From Pezicula radicicola (lineage: Eukaryota > Ascomycota > Leotiomycetes > Helotiales > Dermateaceae), in contig PDUO01000047.1 in the NCBI GenBank assembly GCA_003008705.1, positions 152,506 through 216,505 on the forward strand: DNA of 64,000 bases. Reading direction: 5' to 3'. A program made the position numbers and the translations under genes. Of this stretch, positions 1 through 9,352 are shown piece after piece. Numbering within the stretch: position 1 is the stretch's first letter; each line of letters begins with the position of its first letter. The notes beneath the pieces were generated by a model. It was not told the origin of the DNA, searched no databases, and saw only the letters and a program-made list of their open reading frames with translations.

Positions 1-141
1 AGGGTCGACGATGTCAACAGTCCTTCGCCGGATGATCCGTTGGCTCGGCAAAGGCTGAGATATCGTTATTTTTGTCAACAACTAGCCAAGCTTCTCATGA
101 TTCATGGTTACAGATTGGCCGTCTTGTCTGTACAGCAGCAG
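1..141 (+). CDS. possible 3' end of a gene entering from the left
   Basis: The first 47 codons are open in frame 1 and stop at TAA 139-141. The predicted tail is basic and leucine-rich (it contains RQRLRYRYFCQQLAKLL). I recognise no domain, and an open frame of this length can occur by chance. It is listed only because it touches the window edge. Confidence 0.18.
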
Positions 142-2144
142 TAAGTACTGTGCCAGACTTCCACATCACCGCTCAGAGCAGAGAAGGCTTCGATATATTA
201 TTACGATTATTATTATTATTGGGTTTTGCTCTGACTCTACTACCCCCCGCGGCCTTGGTCTTTCCACCGCCAACACCTGAATGCCTTCCAACTTCTGGCT
301 GACAAAATACTGACTGGCGAAACTTGCTACCTGCTTACCACATGAAAGTGCAGAAAAGTACGGGGATTCTGCCATCTTTAGTCCTTTAGTCTTGGTGTTG
401 CCCCTATCAGCAGCTGAAGCATGAGACAAACGAGAGATAATTCGGGGTCGAGCCAGCGCAACTTCACCACCACGAGCTAACCTCCATTTCCTCGCTGATG
501 CATGGATGCTGACGGCCTGCATGTGTAGCGCAAAAGTTAATGCACGACCCAGGGCGACCCAGGGCGAATAGTCGATCATAGCTGGTCAATAGTGCGCCCG
601 ACCTATGACATCGACTCACTTACGACCAATGAACATTTCCTCATTTTCACCGCCTCGAAAAACTCAAGGCAGAATTTCTTTTCTCTATCTACAGTATCAC
701 TCCGCATTTGCTTACACCCTTCGGATGCATGCAGAATTGCGGACCTCTGCAAGCAAGTATCGTGGACTTACTTTGCATAATCTGCATACGTTTTGAGAAG
801 ATATATTATGCGCAAAGCCCTCACCGAAGGCAAGGCAAACGGCGGTAAAGGCAATAGTTGCTCAATATCCACTTTGACAGTTTTGACTTTGAAGATGTGG
901 GTGGAGAAAAGACCTTGGAGGCTTGGTCTCGTCTTTCTGCCTTCTGGCAATTATTTGCCGATACGGGCCTGGATTCCCACATGCCACTGTTGTGCGAGGC
1001 TCAAACGGGTCTACTGCAGCCCTGTCAAGTACCGAGATCCTGTGATGTGGGTTTGCTCCACCCCCCTGGGAACCGAGGGTCATATATTGACAAACAACGC
1101 CATTTTAATCTAACTTCTCTTTAACTTCTTATATCCTCTATGCGATAGTTCTCCAAAAAGGACATGCGATGTTAGGTTCTGTCAATTTGTTTCACGCTTT
1201 TTCAACGGTTTCGGGAAGGAGTTCAGAGCTTGAGTTTGTCATAGCACAGAGATAGAGTTGACAATCCTCGTAGCAACGGAGTAGATTTGATGTTGATTGG
1301 TGTTGCTGGTTTCTCTGGGGCTCTGAGAGCGTTGATTTCGTTCGTGACTTTCCACAGGTCTGAGGGACTGCGCAAGAGTTTGCGCTAGAAGGTTCTACAT
1401 CTTGAGTAGGGTGTAAGTTTGACTGCTTGATTTCTTTCAACTACCGGTCCTACTGTAGAAGTCATAAGTTGAAATCAAAGCATGAGTTTTTTGGTAATCA
1501 CATATCTGATGAGATTTGCTAGCGCCATACTAGAAGCCAGAGTAATATTGTAATGTTGTAGTGGAGTTAGTATGTGTACGATAGTTGCAATAAGTTGGGT
1601 TACACGCACTACTATAGTAATTTTAGTTGGTTGATGATTAATGATAAGCTTTAGTAGCGCTTAATGTCTAGGCGCTTAAGAGTAAAGTAAGCCATCTAAA
1701 TAAAGTTAGTTAAAGAAAATAAGCTATATAATTGAATTACTATTACATCGCTTTAATTAGGCAGAATGTTATGTAACATTAAGAGTAAAGTTAACTAAAT
1801 TAAGCGTGTTACTTAAATTAATCGTTGACTAAAATCAAGTTTAAGTAATATACTTAAGTAAATCATATTGTTTCTATACACCTTCAACTAGTAAACATCT
1901 TAGGTACCTATATAGCCACCTGTAGTAACGACATCCTTCAATAGATACTAGAAAACAGGGATTAACTAAAGTGGTACCTCCCAATTTACAGTCCTATAAC
2001 CTCGTTGGCACTACTCGAGGTACCCGAGGGTGAATCGCAAAACCAGACGAACCTTACGTATGGCAGAGGTTGCGTGTTTTATGGTTTTACCTAAGAACAT
2101 CCTTCTACTTATGTATTAGTTTAAGAGAGAATCTTTGCTCTGTC
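142..2144. other. intergenic, AT-rich towards the right
   Basis: No gene could be supported. A run of TTA/ATT triplets near 195-225 is a simple repeat. Frames of 80-140 codons exist on both strands between 160 and 1440 but resemble no family. From about 1450 the sequence becomes strongly AT-rich, with many TTAA and TAAGT words and stops in all frames, as expected for old, mutated repeat DNA. Confidence 0.5.
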
Positions 2145-2293
2145 TATCCCTTTATGCGTCAAATGGCCGACCAGACAGGGATGTAGTACCCCCGGATTCT
2201 CCCCGGATTTTTACTATCAAAAATATATGTATTTTTTTGTGCACGTCCGGGGAATTTTTTTTTTCTGTGCGCTATTAGACGTACAAAGGGATA
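2145..2293. mobile_element. MITE, copy 1 (TA target site)
   Basis: A 149-bp non-coding element bounded by imperfect terminal inverted repeats. The left end begins TATCCCTTTATGCGTCAAAT and the reverse complement of the right end begins TATCCCTTTGTACGTCTAAT. Both ends carry TA, consistent with TA target-site duplication (Tc1/mariner-type). The inside shares a core with the element at 13950-14082: a GGATTTTTA / CAAAAAT block followed by GTGCACGTCC. The matching termini and core are seen directly; the superfamily is inferred from the TA. Confidence 0.6.
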
Positions 2294-3128
2294 TAGCTCT
2301 ATCTGTATAGATCTTCTATACAACTCTCTCTGTTCTGCTCTCTTTGTACAGCTCTATAGGGTTATAGAGGTAATACAAGTAATTTCTGCTTCCTGATAGC
2401 TCAATAAGAACTAAATCAAAGCCCTATTTACCTCGTAGAGCCTCCAGAGGACGAGCTACAGAAGAGCGCACTCTACGCCTAACCAAAACTCGTTACAATA
2501 TATTCTATATCTATAAACTAGAGAAATAGGGATACAATAGACCTGAAGTCTTCTGTAACATTGTCTACTACTGATCATTAGTGGAGATTGGAAGTTCAAA
2601 AAGGGTGAGTGGTCTTGCTAGTGTTTGACTTGTGGGTGGTACAATTCGTGGACTACTACTAGAATTCTAGTAAATATTACACAACGCAGTAGTTCACCTA
2701 AATTTTTAAAAAAAATATCATGAAGTCATAGTATTCATACTGAAGCATGAATGATTCTATATTTCGGTTTTAATTTTTAGCTGGTGGTTGTGTTACTTTA
2801 ATTAGAAATAATTCGGGTGGTCCATGAATTGTGTCAACTACTGGTGCCCGTGCAAGTATAACATGAGGTCTTATGAGGAATACTTCTTTGAGTCAATGTT
2901 TAATAATTTATTGAAAGGAGTTCAATGATTCATGTAGTAGCAAAGACATTGTATTCTACATTGAAGATGGCTGATCTATTCGTTATGTAGTAGTTTTCAA
3001 AGTCTCCGGTCAATCTCTTCAGCTTAATTTTCGTCGTCTTGCTCTCTTTTGGCTAACTCCGCTACCCGCAGTATCCTGGTGAGAGTTAGTGCATATATTT
3101 CGGAGCTAAGTCACAACTTTATTTTGAC
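2294..3128. other. AT-rich intergenic DNA
   Basis: Rich in TA-containing words with stops in every frame. No gene, RNA or clear repeat boundary seen. Probably decayed repeat sequence lying between the MITE and the DUF7580 relic. Confidence 0.45.
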
Positions 3129-4013
3129 TTATGGTTGATAAACCTCAAGATAATAATCCTTCAACACTTCTTTGAACGCCTTTCCACGAACCTCGCGCGG
3201 CTTCTTATCGTCTCTTATGACATTCCAACAGCTTTTTGTTATCTTCGAAAGGCAGTTTCTGACTGCTGTCGTATAATCGTCGCCCATAGTCGTCGTTAAC
3301 CTCGTTTACCACTCAGGTCCAGCAAGGGTTTGCTCTCTAGTGTTTTGTCCTGCCTCAGAAGTATCAATTACAACATCTGGGTCGATATTATGTCCCTTGC
3401 CCTGATACTTTGCTTCGCGGACAAGCTGGCCAAGTCCTAGCTCCAACAAAAGCATGCCGATAGCGAACATATACTGAGAGACTTCCCATAGAGGATTCGG
3501 ATTGGCAGAATTCTTGAATGCTGGCGGTTCCACAAGGAAATGGGAGATTTTATTGTCGTTATCGGCATTGCAAAAACTTAGTCCAAGGACTTTATCATTA
3601 AGATTGGAGAGCCATGATGTTCCCGAGATCAATATGCCGCTCTGTACGAGCTTGAATGCAAGTGATATCCGCTGTGATCGTGGGAAGCTTATAACTGGCT
3701 CTTGCGCGTATGGCATGTCTAGGTTGTGAATCAAGCTCCTCAGCGCAATCCAGGGTGACCCATTAGATGGAACTTTTCTCTTCTCTGGTGGTGGCCTCGA
3801 ACTGAAGTATTGCAACTCAGTATGACATTTCATTGTAAACACCAAGTTTTCCTTTGAAAGAACTCCATAAAAAGCATCTTTGAAACCATGGGCATTTGTT
3901 TTCTGTACTGAATTTTCGGGGTCAAACGGGCCTTCAACCAAAAGCTCCAAAGGCTTCAGTGGCTTCGTGCGCCATGGTACTACGAGATGGTATTGAACAA
4001 TGATGAAGTTCAT
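3129..4013 (-). pseudogene. DUF7580-family relic with in-frame stop
   Basis: An open frame of 235 codons (4013-3306) ends at TAA, but the same frame continues for about 58 more codons to a second TAA at 3131-3129. The joined reading has the C-terminal half of fungal DUF7580 proteins: a block like RISLAFKLVQSG with a following TSWL, a helix MFAIGMLLLELGLG, and a tail YTTAVRNCLS after the stop. The N-terminal half and a convincing start are missing. CAA to TAA is a CpA to TpA change, the type favoured by RIP, so mutation of a former glutamine codon is a reasonable inference. Members of this family often occur with Helo-like or kinase-like regions; their role is unknown. The family call rests on remembered pattern only. 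Confidence 0.55.
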
Positions 4014-4935
4014 GGACGGCGCATTCGCAAGCTAAGTCTTTGAAGAGAAACACGCTCATTATTTACTGGAATTCAACTCACTTTACAATAGTCTAAGATC
4101 CTAATGTTGATATTAGGCAAGATGCCTAACCTCCAGATACCGACTCCAACATTAAACAATTCCTTGTATAGGTTTAATAATATAACGTAGCTTAACCTAG
4201 AATCACTCCAACTGGGGGATGATCAGAACGTACTATATAGTGTCTGACTAAAAAAGAAATAGAGTTATTGTGTCTGCCTATAATTATACCTCAAAGTAGT
4301 CCATAAATGGAAAGCAAACTTCTCAAATACATATCCTATATCTTCTAAATAATAATACTATCTGAAATACAGTCCATCTTGACAAATACAATGATCCACC
4401 GTACATCTTCACAACTCTTTAACGGTTATTAAAAATTTATAGAGACAGAGTGCCATTTTAGCTTCTGTTAGAACTATAGAAGTTCTTAGGCACACTTATA
4501 GATATTCTGATATTAAGTGTGATTGCACGATTTTCATGAGTGTAATAGTCAACGAAATTCAAAATAAAGACGGGCTGTCTTAGAAAGGGCGTTGGGAGCT
4601 TGATATGAGAATATGACTCGATTATTGGTCCAAAAATAAACAGTTAAGCGAGTAGATTTAAGCTGTGCCGCAAAGTTAAGCGAGCAACTGAAACTTCTTA
4701 AGACAGTGAGTAACCAAACTAATTGAATTTAGTAGCCTCAGTTGTAGTACTCCGAGATATTGTATTACAATAACATGCTGTATTCTTAACACTGAGTCGT
4801 GCGTGTGAATAATCATGTAACTATCCCCTCTTAACTACAAATAAGCTCATCTAACGAGCAGCTAAGCGACGAGCTGCCAGACACTCACAAACCCCGCTCA
4901 TACGTAAAATCTCAATCCCCATCTCTCAAGAAGCC
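4014..4935. other. AT-rich intergenic DNA
   Basis: No coding region, RNA gene or bounded repeat seen. The missing 5' half of the DUF7580 relic should lie here, but no exon can be recognised. Confidence 0.45.
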
Positions 4936-5142
4936 CTACACCTTTTCATCCTCCTCCTTCTCCCCCTTCTTAACAACCTTATTAATAGTAATATCACCAT
5001 GATCATCAACCTCAGCAGTCTTCTTCAGATTCTCATACCGGAACTGCGCTGCTGTATACTCATCAGGTAAATAAGGTTTCCCAGGTCTGTTATGTAAATT
5101 CTCTCTGAACGTCCCACCAGGAACAGCGTAATCCTTCCACAT
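4936..5142 (-). CDS. 68-residue orphan, probably a gene fragment
   Basis: A 68-codon frame starts at ATG 5142 and stops at TAG 4936-4938. The first half looks like the conserved tail of a larger protein (DYAVPGGTFRENLHNRPG, then PYLPDEYTAAQFRYENL); the second half is charged and Lys/Glu-rich. I cannot name the family. The upstream sequence is interrupted by stops in this frame, so the piece is more likely the surviving 3' end of a broken gene than a complete small gene. Confidence 0.3.
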   Translation of the reverse strand: MWKDYAVPGGTFRENLHNRPGKPYLPDEYTAAQFRYENLKKTAEVDDHGDITINKVVKKGEKEEDEKV

Positions 5143-5902
5143 AAGTCCTCGTTCCTAAAGTACAGGGACGAGAAGCTCAACAACATCTTCGTAGGAGGCA
5201 GGATTTGAAACATCTATAAATTTCCAATGTATTATAAGTTTTAGAAGCGGACTTAGATCCCCAACTTTTAAACCCGAGGCTAAAAGAACAAAAAGGGGCC
5301 TCGGTTAGGAACCCCTTTATCACATGGCTTGAATTGTTCCCGATTCTATTAGTTCAGTATTTCAAACTGATTTTTGACTTATCTGGAGAACCTACCTAAT
5401 AATAAGCAATCTGAATTCAGTTCATTGCATCAAATATAGGGCTGATATAAAAGTTGGGGTATAGCATTTTGTGCTTAAGGGTTTTTGAGACTTCGTAGTG
5501 CAACTTAGTATGTCATTTTCTGAATCCATCAATTCATATGTCTACCTCAAGAGCTATTTCCTAAAGAAAACCAGGAACAAGGCTCTTGATATGCATGAGG
5601 TATTGTATGATGCCTCTGCATCCTTTACTTCTGCCTTGTGTGTGATCAACTCACCACCTCTCCATCTAATCGGATCTACAAAAGAACTACCCGCGAACGT
5701 AATTGCCAGGATTCTATCGCGACCAATATCGCCAAAGGACTGTGCAAATCCTTGATACCGTAGACGTTAAGAACAGAAAAAACGAGAAATCAGCGCCAAT
5801 TGGTTTAAGATCTAAATCAAGTACCTGAAAACGACCGAACTCAAGCTCAAGGTATTCCAGTGAAGCTAAGAAATTCGTGAACCTCCATCAGTATATACCA
5901 TC
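5143..5902. other. intergenic, one short open frame
   Basis: A plus-strand frame from ATG 5510 to 5755 (about 82 codons) has no recognisable domain and AT-rich flanks, so it is not called. Nothing else was seen. Confidence 0.4.
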
Positions 5903-6760
5903 CTACACTCCCTCACCATATACCATCAATATATCTCCATCTGCGATGCCATATTCCTCTAGTGTCTGACCGTCGCCGTAAGATAATATTTTGTCGTCAA
6001 ATATCACTCGAGAGTCTTTGAGCGGAATCCTAAAACGCTTACAAAAGCTTTCCATTATTGTCTGCACCAAAGTTTCCTTACCGCATGTAAAGCCCAGTCT
6101 TATGCGTCCATCGGAAACGAAGATGTTGAATTTACTCGCATCTGCCACATGTTGCTTTTTGTTGGGGCGTGTTGAATTGGGTTCGGATGTTGGCAGGCTT
6201 CTCTTATTTTGCGAACTCGATGCATTAGCTGCATCCAGAGGTGGCGAATTAGCAGGTAGAGCAGCCGCAGAGCCCAGAGGTTTCGTAGAAAAGTATGCAG
6301 TGTACAAGGCTTCCATCGTCACCGACCGAATCTTTCGTGACTCCACCTCTTCGTCGCTCGCTCCGGATAGACGATGATGAAGGATGCAGTTCAGTGCTTT
6401 CTGAAGATCTGCATACAGACGTGTATCGAGGATAGCTGCATGCCACATGAGGTCCATAAGAGGAGAAGGACTAACTTTGTCCGCATCATGATCCTTCAAG
6501 AAGGTCTTGATTGCTAGCAGCCGATGAAGCTCCTCAATGGCTTGGGCAGCGGTTACTTTGTAGATATGCGCAATGTAAGGTTGTGTGGCAGCATTGTTGA
6601 GTGCATCGAAGAAACGAGTGCTGAACAGGAAGGCGATGCCATCGGGAGCTTGGGGTAAGAGTTTCTTGTAGACAGGGTGCATCATATTTGCGGGGATGCT
6701 GGATGGAGGAATGAGTTGTAGATCGACTTCAGACTCGTTGTTTTCCAGTTTCGGGGGCAT
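5903..6760 (-). CDS. DUF1399-like / ubiquitin-like fold protein
   Basis: Single-exon gene of 285 residues from ATG 6760. Residues about 60-130 resemble the glycine-rich-domain-protein (DUF1399) module: a helical stretch ending LMDLMWHAAIL (DLMWH near 103-107) and a second His pair, CILHHR, near 126-130. A Ser/Asn/Lys-rich linker follows (about 165-205). Residues about 210-285 look like a ubiquitin/SUMO-type beta-grasp domain: FNIFVSDGRIRLGF, then RVIFDDKILSYGDGQTLEEY and GDILMVYG. The C-terminus has no terminal GlyGly, so it is an integral ubiquitin-like domain and not a conjugatable modifier. Function unknown; a protein-interaction role is inferred. Upstream DNA (6761-6960) is free of long frames and probably holds the promoter. 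Confidence 0.7.
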   Translation of the reverse strand: MPPKLENNESEVDLQLIPPSSIPANMMHPVYKKLLPQAPDGIAFLFSTRFFDALNNAATQPYIAHIYKVTAAQAIEELHRLLAIKTFLKDHDADKVSPSPLMDLMWHAAILDTRLYADLQKALNCILHHRLSGASDEEVESRKIRSVTMEALYTAYFSTKPLGSAAALPANSPPLDAANASSSQNKRSLPTSEPNSTRPNKKQHVADASKFNIFVSDGRIRLGFTCGKETLVQTIMESFCKRFRIPLKDSRVIFDDKILSYGDGQTLEEYGIADGDILMVYGEGV

Positions 6761-7807
6761 GATGGCAGTGATTCGTAACCGAGATGGTCAATTGCAGGAG
6801 GATGTCTGTGGCGGAGGAGATCATGGGAGAAATTGACTGCTGGGTAGGGTAGAAGGTGAATCCATTGCTTGAATTTGCTTCACACTTGATGATCATGTCT
6901 GTTGCGCATGTTAGATCCTTGAAAGTTTCAAAGTGAAGAAGCAGGAAAAAAGAAAAACTACCTCAACCGAACTTGGAAAGAGGCGCGAGGTCTCAGCGCC
7001 AAAGTGAGTTCATTGTCTTTGATGAAGGCAATGGAAAACCAAGTTCAAGAAAAAATATCAGAAGCTTTCAGACGCTCTTGGTGTTGAATATGTTCTGGCT
7101 TCGCAGCGATTGAATACGGGGTGGATGGTACTCGAGTAGGAGAGTCACGAAAACACGTGACTGATTGCCTAATTAAAAGCCCGCCACAACGAGGTCTAGA
7201 ATGAGCATTTTATATCTCATTCCGTAAAAAAATATTGTGTTATGGAATCGATCATTCATGAACTACCCGCGTTTTCTTAGCTCGCTGTTGAAGGGTGCAA
7301 GTTACAGTACCTAGCTGGTACAGACAGAGGGATGTGATGCAACATCAGGTATTGCCAACGAGCAGGGCTATGTATAAATCCAAAGGTTTTTATTTATTCA
7401 ATATCCACTTAAATTATTGAACTCTTAGTGCAATTCAATTTCGCGAATTCTATTTATATCAACCCTCATTTTATTTTGTATATAACCACACGATATATAT
7501 GTAGTTTCACCAACCGACCTACAACCTAACCTACTAACCTACTTACTTAGCAACTGTGGTATATATGTATTAAGGAATGGGGTATCATGAAGAGGTTCAT
7601 TCGTTCTACTCGCACCCCGTATCTACACGACAGTAACAATCATAGCCCTTTAGATCTCCTGATTCTTATCTTGGCTTCTCAAAAACCACGGTTTGCTCAT
7701 CTCCAAGCCTCAAAGAACCATAGACCTTCGACTGGGTGAGTTAAGTCATGTGCAGCTATTGGTAGCTCAAATTCCTGGCAGACAATAACATAACCAGTAT
7801 CAAAGCC
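6761..7807. other. intergenic / promoter of the DUF1399-like gene
   Basis: No gene seen. The part near 6761 is mixed-composition leader/promoter DNA; from about 7200 it is AT-rich. Confidence 0.4.
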
Positions 7808-8433
7808 ATGACTCTATCCGAAATCGAGGTATTGAATCAAGCGATAGATCTCGAAGGAGCCGACGTCCTACTACCGTATGCTAGTAAACAAAAAGCGCAT
7901 CAAATACATCACCTTAGAACCAGGATCCTACCAAGTTGACGACCTCTGCTTTCCTCCTGCCCTTCTACAGCTGCTCCCACATTTCTAGAAGGAGATTAGC
8001 ACTATGGACTGATCTCTAAGACGGAAGAGAATCCCACACCTCATTTTATCGAGACGTTAAGGAAGACCTTTCCCGGCATCAGTAATCGATGGCATCCAAA
8101 AAAACATACGATTTCCTGTCTCAAACTCGAGAAACGTCTGAAGTCGAATATGCACGTCACTTTAATTCCTGGAGAAACCGAGGAGAAGCCATCATCAATC
8201 GGCTGCATGGTTTGAGTGTGTATTATGGAGGTCTGAACAGGTACAACTTTTTGGTTTCGGAGACGGACTCGAACTCGGAAGAAATTGATGCAAAAGTTAT
8301 TCTTCTTGATTTCGAGGCAGCTAGACAGACTGATGATAAAGAGGTCATGGGAAGGGAATTAGAGGGTTTGGAGAAACGGCTTCTCGATGAATCGGGAATT
8401 GGAACGGTGGTTTTGGATGAGGATGATAGTTGA
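7808..8433 (+). pseudogene. fungal kinase-like gene relic, copy 1
   Basis: Degraded copy of a fungal protein-kinase-like/aminoglycoside-phosphotransferase-like family (members are often mislabelled alpha-galactosidase A). The frame opens at ATG 7808 (GADVLLP), then shifts near an A-rich stretch at about 7890 into KKRIKYITLEPGSYQVDDL and FPPALLQLLP. Two stops follow. A WHPKK motif at about 8090 is out of frame across a run of seven A. The last 114 codons (8089-8433) are open and keep GGLNRYNFLV (catalytic-loop remnant) and LLDFEAA (DFE in place of DFG). At least two frameshifts and two stops make it non-functional. The same family and order of motifs occur at 13517-14420. Confidence 0.6.
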
Positions 8434-9352
8434 GAGCTGCTCTAGTTGTCAGGTAATAACGGGTACGACCCTCCCATCATCAAATAAGCGAGGGAGTGAT
8501 CTCAATCCCAATAACCCTTTTGAAAGGAAGAAAAGAATGAATGAAAAGATTTACTGTATACTTACACTTACATCACGATCATCCCAAAACTTACAGTACA
8601 AGACCAACTAAGAAACGCGTCAGACATAGAATCTTGATTGTGAAATTCCATCCCTAGTCCTATCTAATACTAGAACCTAGAATACTTCAACATATAACTT
8701 AAAAATCTAGATATAATCCTGCATCAACTACAACTCCTCCTATCTATTTAAATTCAGACTAGAGCACAGTCAGGTACCTACCTCTATCCACAAATTTAAA
8801 AAGCTCAAAGTTGTAGACTAGTAGTATTTACTATGCAGAGCAATAGAAAGAACTCGCTTTAATATATCAATTAGCATTTTAGCAACAAACCCCCATGATT
8901 TGCATAATATCTTGAACAAAAAAGGTCTTGTTATCCTTGTCCTTTCTAAAGCTTATTATAACCCTCTATCTTCTACGAAGTATAGAATCATCATTACTTT
9001 GTTGTAACCTCGCTAAAGAAAACCCTCTTTAAAAAAAAATACGCTTTCTAGGACTATGATTAATTATTTGAGAGAAAACAGCTAGATCGTAGATCGATCA
9101 AAATACCTAAGATCCTAGTCAAGAAAGTTTAGAGTAGGATATAGTTTTATAGTTCTAAATTCATACCAAAACAGAAAGAGAAAAAAAATAAAAAAAATAA
9201 AAAATGCGTAATTCATTTCATTCAAAAACGGTTTCCCATATAACACACGGCTATATACATTTGAAAAACGCCGTCCCCCAAACGACCAACACCCCAACAT
9301 CGCCTCCGCCCAAAAACCCCCAAAAGCCCATCCTCCCAAGAACCTAAACTAC
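8434..9352. other. AT-rich intergenic DNA, 3' flank of the LOV gene
   Basis: No gene seen. The right part (9100-9352) is C-rich on the plus strand and probably contains the 3' untranslated region of the minus-strand photoreceptor gene. Confidence 0.4.

Noticed and set aside
166..579. 137-codon minus-strand frame near the left end.
   Set aside because: Its Ile-rich part is a TTA/ATT simple repeat read through, and the rest resembles no family.
858..1124. Plus-strand 88-codon frame with coding-like composition.
   Set aside because: No domain, no splice partners found, and competing frames overlap it on both strands.
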